Shown piece after piece: positions 51,203-60,732 of a stretch of 64,000 nt of DNA. Position 1 is the first letter of the stretch; each line of letters opens with the position of its first letter. Under the pieces are notes generated by a model. The model made no database searches. It was not told the DNA's origin and was given only the letters and a program-made list of their open reading frames with translations. The stretch spans positions 62,001-126,000 of the forward strand of contig NZ_CAJHBQ010000004.1 in NCBI RefSeq assembly GCF_904846685.1, in the 5' to 3' direction. Made by a program: the position numbers and the translations under genes. Source of the DNA: Psychrobacter submarinus (GTDB taxonomy: Bacteria > Pseudomonadota > Gammaproteobacteria > Pseudomonadales > Moraxellaceae).

Positions 51203-53116
51203 ATGAACGCACTATTTCGTTTTTTTGAAAACCGCTTATCCGCCTTTCCTGACACCCCTATGCCATTGCCCTCACCTCGTGATGGGCTGTTAAAGTTTCT
51301 GTGGGCGTGTACGACAGGTCTGCGCGGCTGGCTACTGCTGTTTGTCATTTTGTCGGCAGGCATTGGCGTTTATGAAGCGATGCTATTTGCCTGGATCGGC
51401 AATATCGTCGATTGGCTTGGTATCTATACGCCGGCGATGCTATGGGCTGAAAAAGGCGATATGCTACTGCTAATGCTCGCTGTCATGCTTGCAAGTCCGG
51501 TGTGGATTGCTTTGACATCTTTCATCCACTTTCAGACCTTGCAAGGCGTGTTTCCGATGCAGATGCGTTGGCGCTTTCATCAGCGCATGCTGGGTCAATC
51601 GATGCAGTTTTATCAAGATGAATTCTCAGGCCGCGTTTCAGCAAAGGTGATGCAAACCGCACTCGCCGTGCGCGATACGGTGCTCACCGTTGCTGATATG
51701 TTTACCTATGTCACGGTTTATTTTATTACTACTAGCGTCATTTTATTTAACTTAGATAGCTTATTACTGATTCCTTTTGTCGTTTGGTTCGTTTTGGTCG
51801 CGCTAGCTATTTGGTTTTTTATTCCTAGGCTCAAACGCACAGCCATCGTACAAGCCGACGCCCGCGCCTTAATGACAGGACGAATCACTGATGCTTATGC
51901 CAACATCATGACGGTGAAGTTGTTCAGCCATTCGCGCCGGGAGTTAGGCTACGCCAAAAATGCCATGGGGCAGTTTTTGGGCACCGTACACGCGCAGATG
52001 CGCTGGGTCAGCTATCTAGAAGTCTCCACCCATCTTATCAGCGTCATTTTAGTCAGTAGCACCGCCGGTATCGGGCTATATCTGTGGCAACAAGGCGCGG
52101 TCGGTGTCGGCGCTATAGCCGCGGCGACAGCAATGGCGCTACGTCTAAATGGTCTAACACGCTGGATTATGTGGCAAACGGCCAGTCTGTTTGAGAGTAT
52201 CGGTACGGTACAAGACGGCATGCGCACCCTATCTGCTCCGCAAACTATCGTTGATGCGCCGAATGCGCAGGAGCTCAAAGTCACAGACGGACATATCGTG
52301 TTTGATCATGTCGACTTTAGCTATGAGAGTGAGAATGTGACGGATATTGAAGGCGAGCGCATCGATGAGATTAAGCCTTCCAGCGCTTTAACCAAATCAG
52401 AAGTAAAACTGTTAGATAATTTTTATCTAGATATTAAACCAGGAGAAAAAATCGGTCTCGTCGGAAGTTCAGGCGCGGGTAAATCAACCTTAGTCAACCT
52501 ACTGTTGAGATTCTTCGATGTCGATAGCGGCAAGATCTGTATTGATGGCCAAGCGATCGATGAAGTCACGCAAGACTCCTTACGTGCGCAGATCGGTATG
52601 GTCACGCAAGACACCTCTCTACTGCACCGTACAGTCCGCGAAAACATCGCTTATGGTCGACCTGATGCTTCTGACGAAGAGATTATTGTTGCCACTAAGC
52701 AAGCGCAGGCTTGGGATTTCATCAAAGATCTGTATGATGATAAAGGCAATACCGGCCTTGATACCCAAGTCGGTGAGCGCGGCGTTAAACTCTCAGGCGG
52801 GCAGCGCCAACGCATCGCGATCTCGCGCGTCATGCTTAAAAATGCACCGATCTTATTATTAGATGAAGCCACTAGCGCGCTCGACTCTGAGATTGAATTT
52901 GCTATTACTGAGAGTCTCAACGACATCATGACTGGCAAAACCGTTATCGCCATTGCCCATCGCCTCTCCACTATCGCCGCGCTCGACAGGCTAGTGGTGA
53001 TGGATCGCGGGCGTATTATCGAGCAAGGCAGTCATGAAGAGCTGCTAGCATTAAACGGTGTTTATGCTGGGCTTTGGCAGCGCCAAAGTGGCGGGTTTTT
53101 GGGCGCAGAGAGCTAA
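51203..53116 (+). CDS. ABC transporter, fused permease and ATPase (exporter type)
   Basis: 637-aa half-transporter. The N-terminal part has about six membrane helices (residues 35-330). The ATPase domain has Walker A LVGSSGAGKST, Q-loop MVTQDTS, signature LSGGQRQRI, Walker B ILLLDEATSALD and the switch His AIAHRLST. A charged insert of about 25 residues (near 375-400) lies before the ATPase domain. It is like MsbA/multidrug exporters in layout, probably acting as a homodimer in the inner membrane. Substrate unknown. It leads two plus-strand genes with short gaps. Confidence 0.9.
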   Translation: MNALFRFFENRLSAFPDTPMPLPSPRDGLLKFLWACTTGLRGWLLLFVILSAGIGVYEAMLFAWIGNIVDWLGIYTPAMLWAEKGDMLLLMLAVMLASPVWIALTSFIHFQTLQGVFPMQMRWRFHQRMLGQSMQFYQDEFSGRVSAKVMQTALAVRDTVLTVADMFTYVTVYFITTSVILFNLDSLLLIPFVVWFVLVALAIWFFIPRLKRTAIVQADARALMTGRITDAYANIMTVKLFSHSRRELGYAKNAMGQFLGTVHAQMRWVSYLEVSTHLISVILVSSTAGIGLYLWQQGAVGVGAIAAATAMALRLNGLTRWIMWQTASLFESIGTVQDGMRTLSAPQTIVDAPNAQELKVTDGHIVFDHVDFSYESENVTDIEGERIDEIKPSSALTKSEVKLLDNFYLDIKPGEKIGLVGSSGAGKSTLVNLLLRFFDVDSGKICIDGQAIDEVTQDSLRAQIGMVTQDTSLLHRTVRENIAYGRPDASDEEIIVATKQAQAWDFIKDLYDDKGNTGLDTQVGERGVKLSGGQRQRIAISRVMLKNAPILLLDEATSALDSEIEFAITESLNDIMTGKTVIAIAHRLSTIAALDRLVVMDRGRIIEQGSHEELLALNGVYAGLWQRQSGGFLGAES

Positions 53117-53190
53117 TTTTGGCTTGCAAGCTTAAGCCCTAAAACAAAACGATTTAAACTTAATTCTTATGATAAAAAGGTTCTAGCATC

Positions 53191-54123
53191 ATGGAAGAAT
53201 TTGCTAAACGTATTACTCTGGATAATAAGCAAGCGCGTTACTATACTCTAAGCAATTTGACTCTAAACGATTTGGTTTCGGGCAATTTAAATGAGTCCAC
53301 TAAACGTGGCTCTGCTCGCCCCAAAGCGCATTTTTATGGAGGTAATGGCTTTACGGTAGGTAATTACAAGCCGCTATTGTCGGAGCTTGCCACAGATTTT
53401 GATATCAGCGCGCTTGCTATGCGCGGCTATTGGTATGATAAACCTAAAGCAAAAGTGTTAACCCGTGAGCAAGATGCTGATTTATTGATCAAATTTTTGG
53501 AGCAGACTCAAGACGGTCCTGTCATCGGTATTGGTCATTCGCAAGGTGCTACCGCTACCGCTATGGCCGCCGCCAAACGCCCTGATTTGTTCTCTGAGCT
53601 GTACCTTATCGAGCCTGTCACTTTTACCAAATCACAAGCGCTGCTTTATAAGCTGATACCTCGCAGTATCAAACTAAAGCGCCAGCCCTTCAAAAGCGCA
53701 TTAACCAAAAAGGCAACTTGGGTCAGTATCGATGAGTACTACGATAGTCTACGTGAAAAAAACGCTTATCGGCGTATCGCTGATAATGACCTGTATTTAT
53801 TTGCCAAAGAAAGCTTAATTCAGCAAGCAGATAATCGTTATACTTTTATCTTTAGTCCTAAGCAAGAGATTGCCAACTATTTTGGTATTCCTTATATTGA
53901 TGGTGCGCTGAAAAAACTGGCTAAAACAGCTGTCCCCTACCAGCTTATTATTGGTAAGCCGACTATTTTTATCAATGATAAAGTGCGCCGTAATTGGAAA
54001 AAGTTCGTTCCTGCCAATCAGCTGCATATCATGCCAGAGAACGGCCATCTATTGCCTGTAGAAGCTCCAAAGCAGTGCGCTGAGGTTATTGTGCAACAGT
54101 TTAATCGTGGAATTAATCGTTAA
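53191..54123 (+). CDS. Alpha/beta hydrolase
   Basis: 310-aa alpha/beta-hydrolase fold protein with the nucleophile elbow GIGHSQGATA (Ser), an oxyanion-like FYGGNGFTVGNY loop near the start, and a C-terminal ENGHLLPVEAP segment that supplies the catalytic His. Esterase or lipase-like activity is likely; the substrate is unknown. AAAGG lies about 10 nt before the ATG. It lies 75 bp after the ABC transporter and 12 bp before the AlkB-like gene. Confidence 0.87.
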   Translation: MEEFAKRITLDNKQARYYTLSNLTLNDLVSGNLNESTKRGSARPKAHFYGGNGFTVGNYKPLLSELATDFDISALAMRGYWYDKPKAKVLTREQDADLLIKFLEQTQDGPVIGIGHSQGATATAMAAAKRPDLFSELYLIEPVTFTKSQALLYKLIPRSIKLKRQPFKSALTKKATWVSIDEYYDSLREKNAYRRIADNDLYLFAKESLIQQADNRYTFIFSPKQEIANYFGIPYIDGALKKLAKTAVPYQLIIGKPTIFINDKVRRNWKKFVPANQLHIMPENGHLLPVEAPKQCAEVIVQQFNRGINR

Positions 54124-54134
54124 AATTTTAGCTT

Positions 54135-54776
54135 ATGATGGATCTATTCACGCCACATCCCACTGATAATCTCTTGCCTTATGACGGTAAGGTTAATGAT
54201 TTCGGTGTGGTAATCAAAGATAGCGACACCCTCTATCAGACCTTATTGCATGAGCTGCCTTGGCAGGCCGATATCGTCACTTTATTTGGTAAAACACATA
54301 TCACCAAGCGGCAAATCGTTTCGATGGGAGATAAGGGCTTGAGCTATCAGTATTCGGGTCACACAAGGCAAGCTGTACCTTGGACAAAGTCTGTGTTTCA
54401 CGTGAAACAGCTTGTTGAGCAGCAATTAGCTAGCATTGGTATCTTTGTGACTTTTAACTCCTGCTTGCTCAACTACTATCCGAGCGGTAGTGAAGGTATG
54501 GGCTACCATGCCGATGACGAAAAGGAGCTAGGGAGTCAGCCTATCATCGCGGCATTGTCACTAGGCGCTACCCGTAAGTTTGTTTTTAAACATAAAAAGA
54601 ATAGGCATGAAAATAAGCCCGTCAAAGTCGAGCTTTATCTTAAGTCCGGGCAGTTGATTGTCATGCATGGCGAAACCCAAAGCCACTGGAAGCACACTAT
54701 TACTAAGACTAAAACGGTCAGCGAAGGCCGAATTAGTCTGACATTTCGACGTATGATCCTTGATGATAAAAACTAA
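54135..54776 (+). CDS. AlkB-like 2-oxoglutarate-dependent dioxygenase
   Basis: 213 aa with the AlkB/ALKBH Fe(II)-site pattern: YHADDEKELG (HxD), a later His in MHGETQSHWKHTI, and the 2OG-binding Arg in RISLTFRRM. Also typical are CLLNYYPSGSEGMGYH and AALSLGATRKFVFKHK. Family members oxidatively remove alkyl damage from DNA or RNA; this one is closest in layout to ALKBH2/AlkB-like bacterial proteins. It is close after the hydrolase gene, so probably co-transcribed. Confidence 0.9.
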   Translation: MMDLFTPHPTDNLLPYDGKVNDFGVVIKDSDTLYQTLLHELPWQADIVTLFGKTHITKRQIVSMGDKGLSYQYSGHTRQAVPWTKSVFHVKQLVEQQLASIGIFVTFNSCLLNYYPSGSEGMGYHADDEKELGSQPIIAALSLGATRKFVFKHKKNRHENKPVKVELYLKSGQLIVMHGETQSHWKHTITKTKTVSEGRISLTFRRMILDDKN

Positions 54777-54854
54777 CGGGCTAAAACAGCTACTACTGTT
54801 TAGTTAGAAACACGACTTCGATAGCGATAATTTTAGCTTTGCTGACGATCTAAA

Positions 54855-54887
54855 AAAGCTAGATAAAGGCTCTCTTTATCTAGCTTT
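54855..54887. terminator. Bidirectional terminator between the AlkB-like and MDR genes
   Basis: A 13-bp stem (AAAGCTAGATAAA against TTTATCTAGCTTT) with a 7-nt loop between convergent genes; an A run precedes it, giving a T tract on the minus strand. Confidence 0.8.
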
Positions 54888-54920
54888 GCTGTACTTATAC
54901 TGATTATGGTTGCTTTAAAC

Positions 54921-55910
54921 TTAGACCTCTAAGACGATCTTGCCAAAGGTATCGCCCTTTTGCAGCTCAGTATGAGCCGCTACCGTCTCTGATAAAGGAT
55001 AGCTGTTTTGAATATGCAGCTTAAGAGTACCATCAGCAACTTGCTGCAAGACGCTTGCCATATCTTCGCCATTAGGCTTAACCGCATAACCTTCGATAGT
55101 GAGTGCCTCACTGCCAGCGGCTTTGAGTTTATCCACCCAGATAGTAGGCAATACATAAACTCGGCCATCAGATTTCAGGGTACTTAGTGCTTTTACCCCA
55201 GCATCATCACCGACTAAATCGAGTAATACATCGGCTTGTAGATCTGGAAAAGCCTTATCTTCGGTGTAGTCAATCCAGCCGGCAAGCTTGCTTTTATCAA
55301 TCAAACGATCAAGCTTGTCATACTTCTCAGGCGAGCAAATCACGGTAAGCTTGATATTGTCTTGCGCCGCTTTTTTCATCAATAACTGCACGACTAGCTG
55401 CCCCACACCGCCTGCTGGCGCATTCATTACTACATGCTCGCCTGCCTTTATATCAGCAAACTGCACAAACTGTAGCGCCGTCTGTCCGGCACAAGGCGAA
55501 GCGCCTGCTTGCTCCAAGCTGACGTTGTCCGGAACTTTAGCCAGTAGTTTGCTATCAACGGCAACGTACTGGGCATAACAACTGCCATCAAAGCTTAGCG
55601 CAGCTACTTTATCACCTACCGCAAAATCAGCGCTATTACTTTTGACCACCTCTCCTGCTACATCAAAACCTAGGATAGCCGGCTGATTATGATCGAATTG
55701 ATTTTTTTGAATGTTGTCAGCGCCCCAGCCTTTACCTTGACGAGTCTTATAATCAACCGGATTGATACCGGCATAAGCCACTTTAATTAATACTTGTTCT
55801 TTGTCAATCTGAGGAACATCGATACCCTCCTCATACTTCATAACTTCAGGCTCGCCGAATTCACGGATGACAACGGCATGTTGACTAGTAGGTAATGAGA
55901 CAGTAGACAT
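54921..55910 (-). CDS. Zinc-independent MDR oxidoreductase (quinone oxidoreductase-like)
   Basis: 329-aa medium-chain dehydrogenase/reductase: N-terminal GroES-like domain (VAYAGINPVDYKTRQG, LGFDVAGEV) and the NADPH loop MNAPAGGVGQLVVQLL. No structural or catalytic zinc cysteine cluster is visible, fitting NADP-dependent quinone or enone reductases. AAGGAAG lies 7 nt before the ATG. It stands alone on the minus strand. The substrate is unknown. Confidence 0.88.
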   Translation of the reverse strand: MSTVSLPTSQHAVVIREFGEPEVMKYEEGIDVPQIDKEQVLIKVAYAGINPVDYKTRQGKGWGADNIQKNQFDHNQPAILGFDVAGEVVKSNSADFAVGDKVAALSFDGSCYAQYVAVDSKLLAKVPDNVSLEQAGASPCAGQTALQFVQFADIKAGEHVVMNAPAGGVGQLVVQLLMKKAAQDNIKLTVICSPEKYDKLDRLIDKSKLAGWIDYTEDKAFPDLQADVLLDLVGDDAGVKALSTLKSDGRVYVLPTIWVDKLKAAGSEALTIEGYAVKPNGEDMASVLQQVADGTLKLHIQNSYPLSETVAAHTELQKGDTFGKIVLEV

Positions 55911-56020
55911 AATTATCTTCCTTGTGTTTTCGATTTATTTTAGGTGCTCGTTATTCTTAAATGATTGTCATTTTTCGATCAGTAGTAGCCTATACTGTTT
56001 CGTATCGGCTATATATACGC

Positions 56021-56776
56021 TCAAACCAGTGTAAACTCAGCGCTAATCGGTAGATGATCAGACAAGGTAGACCAAGGCTTGCCAGTGTGCACCCACGCGT
56101 CTTTGACTTTTAGGTTACGCACATATATCCGGTCCAGACTGAGTACTGGCAGCTTAGCAGGAAAGGTTGGAGACAGCTTGCCATGACAGTGTCTAAACGC
56201 TTCTACCATGCCTAGATCAGAAGCTAGTCTATCGCAAGACATCCGCTTCCAATCATTGAAGTCGCCGGCCAAAATAAGCGGCTGATCATCATCGATCTCG
56301 TTACGCATATATTGACTAATCGCTTCGTACTGCTTAATTCTATCGCGCTCAAAGAGGTTCAAATGCGCGCACAAGATAACTACTGGCTTCTCCCACCCTA
56401 AAGGCTGTACTTCGCAATGTAGTACCCCGCGCTGCTCCAGTTTATTCACCGTAATATTGACATTGTGTTTAGGATCTAATGGAAAGCGGCTTAATACTGC
56501 ATTACCGTGATGACCGTTTTCGTACTCTGAGTTTTTGCCATAGCTGTTTTGTAGTTGCAGATATTCACCAAACCACTCATGCTGCGACTGATCGGGATAC
56601 TCATTGTATTGCATATTGCGTTTGAGATTTTGCCCTTGCACTTCTTGCAAGCACAGTACATCAGAACCGATGGACTCTAATGCTTGGGCAATACCTTGCA
56701 TTTTGACCTGCCGATTCAGTGGCGACATGCCTTTATGAATGTTGTAACTGGTTAAAATAAAAGATTGTGTAGTCAT
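56021..56776 (-). CDS. Endonuclease/exonuclease/phosphatase (EEP) family protein
   Basis: 251-aa EEP-fold phosphodiesterase with TSYNIHKGM at the start, LCLQEVQG (metal-binding Glu), HGNAVLSRFPL, ILAGDFNDW and a C-terminal SDHLPISAEF (catalytic Asp-His pair). Such proteins hydrolyse phosphodiesters in nucleic acids, lipids or inositols; the substrate is not readable. No signal peptide is seen. It may be the last gene of a unit reading from the Balon-like gene (180 bp gap). Confidence 0.87.
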   Translation of the reverse strand: MTTQSFILTSYNIHKGMSPLNRQVKMQGIAQALESIGSDVLCLQEVQGQNLKRNMQYNEYPDQSQHEWFGEYLQLQNSYGKNSEYENGHHGNAVLSRFPLDPKHNVNITVNKLEQRGVLHCEVQPLGWEKPVVILCAHLNLFERDRIKQYEAISQYMRNEIDDDQPLILAGDFNDWKRMSCDRLASDLGMVEAFRHCHGKLSPTFPAKLPVLSLDRIYVRNLKVKDAWVHTGKPWSTLSDHLPISAEFTLV

Positions 56777-56956
56777 AGAGTTGGCATTCTTGAGCTAAGA
56801 AAAGGGGTGGGTCTCATAAATTGATAGTGAAACCACTACCTAACCATAGGGTTAAGATAAAAGAGCATTGATCCGTAGCGAACCAATGCTCTGTTTAGAT
56901 CTATTTACGCTTTATAGCCATGACTTATTCATTAATCATGACTTCATGGACGCTGA

Positions 56957-58069
56957 CTAGTAGCGAGTAACCAGAGCGATCGGCTGATCTTCACCCATAA
57001 TCTCTTCAGGTAAGAAGATAACATCACCGCCGTTATGCATAACGTGCTCAATGATAACGCCAATCGCATCATCAGTAACCCCTTCTCCAGATGCATCATC
57101 TACAGGGGTTAAAGACTGCGCTTTTTCGTCAATCTTAGCTGGCTGGATGTACCAACGACGCACATATAGGGTCTCGCCGGCGCCTTGAAAGGCACTGCGA
57201 TAGACTTCTTGTAGGTCAGTCTGTAGCATACTGGCACCGCGTGCTTTGTCAATCTCGCCCATCGCCTCAGTATGTAAGGAGCTGCGATACTCTTCAACCG
57301 ACTCTTGCACACTATCGATGATATGCTGAGCACTACCATCATCTAGATTGGTCACATTGGATACTGTAGCGATGATATTATCAGGACGGTCACAGACTTC
57401 TTTATAGTAACCGATATTTTTTGCGTCACCGACGATAACTAGAGGTAGCTTATGCTCACCCCATAGCTCTTGTACGCTTTTATCGACTTGGTTAAAGAAC
57501 TCTTTTAGATGGCTGCTTTCGTTATTTGATGAACGATCCGAACCACCATCGCTAGTCATGTATAAGCCGTTATTATCAATAGGGAAAGGTATGTTTTCCA
57601 TATTGTTTTGCTTATCATCCTCAGGCTGAAACTCTGCTACTACGCGATCATTAGAGGCTTCAATCAAGCGCGCCATATCACGAGTAATGACCACCGCATA
57701 AAAGTGTACTGCGCTTGCCATATCACGGACTAAATCACGTGTTGCAAAGCTATCGGAGATGACTACCCGCTCAGTCGTATCTATAGGCATACGCACCACT
57801 TGTACATCATCTGTACTTGCAAAGATAGCTAGAGTATCGAGGTTATAATTATGATTTAATTCATCTATCTTGGCGTGAATACCTTCTAAAATCGTTGTTG
57901 CGGTCTGCTTATCATATTCTTTATTTAGACGGTCTTCGGCAACTTTTAGTTGGTTCTTTAGGGCAATAGGATCTTTTTCGTTTGCAGGATGCTCACGGTG
58001 GGTTTTGACAAAAATACTTACCGCAGGGTTTGCTTTGGTTTCGCGTAAACTCTTAAGCGTCGCTTTCAT
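56957..58069 (-). CDS. Balon-like ribosome hibernation factor (bacterial aeRF1/Pelota-family protein)
   Basis: 370-aa protein of the bacterial eRF1-like (baeRF) families, with the general three-part layout: N-terminal alpha/beta region, central region (ALVIVGDAKNIGYYKEVCD), and a C-terminal domain ending IIEHVMHNGGDVIFLPEEI and IALVTRY. It contains no GGQ peptide-release motif. I recall that Balon, the hibernation factor found in Psychrobacter urativorans, which occupies the A site with EF-Tu, belongs here; identity by recall, not by alignment. AAGGAG lies 8 nt before the ATG. Its leader has a 14-bp tandem repeat array. It is divergent from prlC. Confidence 0.75.
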   Translation of the reverse strand: MKATLKSLRETKANPAVSIFVKTHREHPANEKDPIALKNQLKVAEDRLNKEYDKQTATTILEGIHAKIDELNHNYNLDTLAIFASTDDVQVVRMPIDTTERVVISDSFATRDLVRDMASAVHFYAVVITRDMARLIEASNDRVVAEFQPEDDKQNNMENIPFPIDNNGLYMTSDGGSDRSSNNESSHLKEFFNQVDKSVQELWGEHKLPLVIVGDAKNIGYYKEVCDRPDNIIATVSNVTNLDDGSAQHIIDSVQESVEEYRSSLHTEAMGEIDKARGASMLQTDLQEVYRSAFQGAGETLYVRRWYIQPAKIDEKAQSLTPVDDASGEGVTDDAIGVIIEHVMHNGGDVIFLPEEIMGEDQPIALVTRY

Positions 58070-58095
58070 AAATCATGCTCCTTATTTTATTATCG

Positions 58096-58195
58096 TTTGT
58101 TTTCTAGTAGTTTTGTTTTTTAGTGCTAGTCTTTCAGTGCTTTTCTATTGGTGATTGTCTTTTAGTGTTTATCTTTAAGTGATTGTTGTCTTAAC
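58096..58195 (-). repeat. Degenerate 14-bp tandem repeats in the Balon-like gene's leader
   Basis: About seven units of 14-15 bp occur in a row. On the minus strand the consensus is CACTAAAAGACAAN; clear units on the plus strand are ATTGTCTTTTAGTG (58154-58167), TTTATCTTTAAGTG (58168-58181), CTAGTCTTTCAGTG (58126-58139) and CTTTTCTATTGGTG (58140-58153). The array ends about 27 nt before the start codon. Confidence 0.7.
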
Positions 58196-58234
58196 AATTA
58201 TGATGCTAGCAATTTCACTCTATAAGCTATATGG

Positions 58235-58270
58235 TTGCTTTGCAAGCAAATGATAAGGCTTTGTAAGCAA
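58235..58270. promoter_or_regulatory. Two phased palindromes, candidate operator pair
   Basis: TTGCTTTGCAAGCAA (58235-58249) is a perfect palindrome around a 3-base centre, and AGGCTTTGTAAGCAA (58256-58270) repeats it with the same inner GCTT/AAGC arms. They start 21 bp apart, two helical turns, between the divergent Balon-like and prlC genes. This fits a dimeric regulator binding two sites on one face of the DNA. No regulator is known. Confidence 0.5.
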
Positions 58271-58434
58271 ATTAAAATAAATCCTAGATTCATCATACCG
58301 CTGGCTATCGCTCAATCCCATCAAAAACGCAGCAATAAGCGTTCGTGCCAATAGCAGGACGTCATTAACATATCGACTTATTGGGCATGAGCTATAGCAT
58401 CAGAGCCATGACATAGTATGCGAAAAACACTCGC

Positions 58435-58440
58435 TATAAT
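58435..58440 (+). promoter_or_regulatory. Possible prlC -10 box
   Basis: A perfect TATAAT lies about 100 nt before the prlC start. No convincing -35 is seen at 16-18 bp, so this is weak support on its own. Confidence 0.35.
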
Positions 58441-58536
58441 TCGCCATAGCCATAAAAGCTTGCGGCTTGCATTCTCCACCAAACATACCCATCTTTTATC
58501 TTATACCTATTTTTAACCCTTACTTTGGATATTTTT

Positions 58537-60732
58537 ATGACTGCTTTAGCGACCCATTTGCACCTTGTTGATTTTCCTGCAGCAACGCCTAATCATTTAC
58601 AACAACAAGTCACGAAAGCTATCGATGAAGCCAATGACTTTTTGGATCAGCTCAGTGCCTCTCAAGACCAAGACTCTACCCCGATACGCGCGGAACAAGC
58701 GCTTGATGATATCATGCAGTTCGATCATATTAATTTAGCACTAGATCGTAGTTGGGGCGTGTTGTCGCATCTTAATAGCGTGATGAGTAATGATGATATT
58801 CGCCACGTGCACCACGAGTTGCTACCGATGTTATCGGCTTATGGTACTCGTGTTGGGCAGCACAAGCCGCTTTTTGAGCGCTACCAAGCGATCGTTGAGG
58901 ATACAGAGCTCTACTCTCAGCTTGAGCCTGCGCGCACACGGGCGATTGCTTTGGCGCTACAAAGGTTTGAGCTATCAGGGGTAGCGCTGCCAAAAGCGCA
59001 GCAAGAGCAGTTTGCCGCTATTCAAAGCAAGCTATCGACTCTGTCCGCCACTTTCTCCGATCACATCTTGGATGCAACCCAAGCTTATGCTTTGCCTCTA
59101 CAAAATGAGCAATTGGCAGGGGTAACGGAGAGCGGTCTTGGTCTGCTAGCCGATGCAGGCGAGCAGTATAAGGCTCATCAGCTGGCCTGTGATAAGCTAA
59201 CGCAAGCTGAAATCGATGCACTGCCGACGCCTTATTATGTGGCGACGCTCAATATTCCTGTTTATTTAGCCGTGATGACACACGCCGATGATCGTCAGCT
59301 CCGCGAAACTTTATACAAAGCTTATGTCACACGCGCCTCAGAGTTTGATACTCATACCAACGCCAAAGGCGAGTCGTTAAACAACGCCGATATCATGAGT
59401 GACATCCTACAGCTACGCGAACAAAAAGCGGCGCTGCTTGGCTTTGATAACTATGCCGAGGTGTCACTATCGACGAAGATGGCGGATAACGTCGCTGAGG
59501 TCGAGACGTTTTTACGCAGCTTAGCAGCCAAGGCAACGCCCGTTGCCCAGCAAGATCTAGCGCAGTTACAAGAGTGTGCCAAAGAGTATGGTATTACCGA
59601 CTTACAGCCTTGGGATAACGCTTATATCGCCGAAAAAGTGAAGCAAAATAAGTTCAATCTATCCCAAGAAGCCATACGTCCTTATTTCCCTTTACCCAAA
59701 GTCATTGAGGGATTATTTGCCATTGTTGAGCGACTTTATGGCATCACCGTTATTGAGCAAGACTCAGCGGATAATGACGCGAATACGTCCGCTTCGCTTT
59801 GGCACAATGACGTGCGCTTTTATCAGCTATTCGATAGCGATGACAGCTTGATTGGTGGGTTTTATTTCGATTTGTTTGCGCGCAGTGGTAAGCGCGGCGG
59901 CGCTTGGATGAGTGGCTTCCAAGCGCGCTATCGCTATGATAATGAGGGTTATGAGCAGTTGCCTGTGTGCTTTATGGTCGGTAACTTTACACCAGCCCTC
60001 GCCGGTAAACCCAGCTTACTCACTCACGATGAAGTATTGACCCTATTTCATGAGTTCGGTCATGGTCTGCACCATTTGCTAACACAAGTGAGCGTCGGCG
60101 ATGTGGCCGGCGTCAATGGTGTGGAATGGGACGCCGTCGAGCTGCCGAGCCAATTTATGGAGAACTGGGCATGGGACTCTGAAGGGATTGCGCTTATTAG
60201 CAGTCACGTCGAGACGGGCGAGCCGCTACCGCAAGACAAACTTGACGCCCTGCTTGCCGCCAAAAACTTCCAAAGCGGTATGCAAACGCTGCGCCAAGTC
60301 GAGTTTGCTTTGTTTGATTTACTCATTCACGCGCAAACGCCCGCGCCCGATTACGAAGGAGTTTTAGCGACACTAAATGCGGTACGCGCCGATATCGCTA
60401 TCATGGATACGCCTGATTATAACCGCTTTGCCAATGGCTTTAGCCATATCTTCGCAGGCGGCTATGCGGCGGGTTACTATTCTTATAAATGGGCTGAGCT
60501 ATTATCTGCTGATGCGTTTAGTAAGTTTGAAGAAGAAGGTATTTTTAATCCCAGTACTGGCAAAGCGTTTCGCGATACCATACTGTCAGTAGGAGGCAGC
60601 TTGCCTGCTAAAACCAATTTCGAGAACTTCCGTGGTCGCAGCGCGAGTATTGACGCTTTACTGCGCCATAGCGGTTTTGACATGATAGATAGCAAAGCTG
60701 CCAATACACAGATATCAAATGAGGCCGGCTAA
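58537..60732 (+). CDS. prlC: Oligopeptidase A (M3 family zinc metallopeptidase)
   Basis: 731-aa M3 peptidase with the zinc site TLFHEFGHGLHHLL (HExxH, with the third ligand Glu in the segment NGVEWDAVELPSQFMENW). It degrades short peptides and signal peptides in the cytoplasm. The C-terminal YAAGYYSYKWAELLSADAF pattern is typical. ATG 58537 has GGA about 8 nt upstream; the frame extends to a TTG at 58525. The last base of its stop codon is the first of the yheV start (TAATG), so translation is coupled. Confidence 0.95.
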   Translation: MTALATHLHLVDFPAATPNHLQQQVTKAIDEANDFLDQLSASQDQDSTPIRAEQALDDIMQFDHINLALDRSWGVLSHLNSVMSNDDIRHVHHELLPMLSAYGTRVGQHKPLFERYQAIVEDTELYSQLEPARTRAIALALQRFELSGVALPKAQQEQFAAIQSKLSTLSATFSDHILDATQAYALPLQNEQLAGVTESGLGLLADAGEQYKAHQLACDKLTQAEIDALPTPYYVATLNIPVYLAVMTHADDRQLRETLYKAYVTRASEFDTHTNAKGESLNNADIMSDILQLREQKAALLGFDNYAEVSLSTKMADNVAEVETFLRSLAAKATPVAQQDLAQLQECAKEYGITDLQPWDNAYIAEKVKQNKFNLSQEAIRPYFPLPKVIEGLFAIVERLYGITVIEQDSADNDANTSASLWHNDVRFYQLFDSDDSLIGGFYFDLFARSGKRGGAWMSGFQARYRYDNEGYEQLPVCFMVGNFTPALAGKPSLLTHDEVLTLFHEFGHGLHHLLTQVSVGDVAGVNGVEWDAVELPSQFMENWAWDSEGIALISSHVETGEPLPQDKLDALLAAKNFQSGMQTLRQVEFALFDLLIHAQTPAPDYEGVLATLNAVRADIAIMDTPDYNRFANGFSHIFAGGYAAGYYSYKWAELLSADAFSKFEEEGIFNPSTGKAFRDTILSVGGSLPAKTNFENFRGRSASIDALLRHSGFDMIDSKAANTQISNEAG

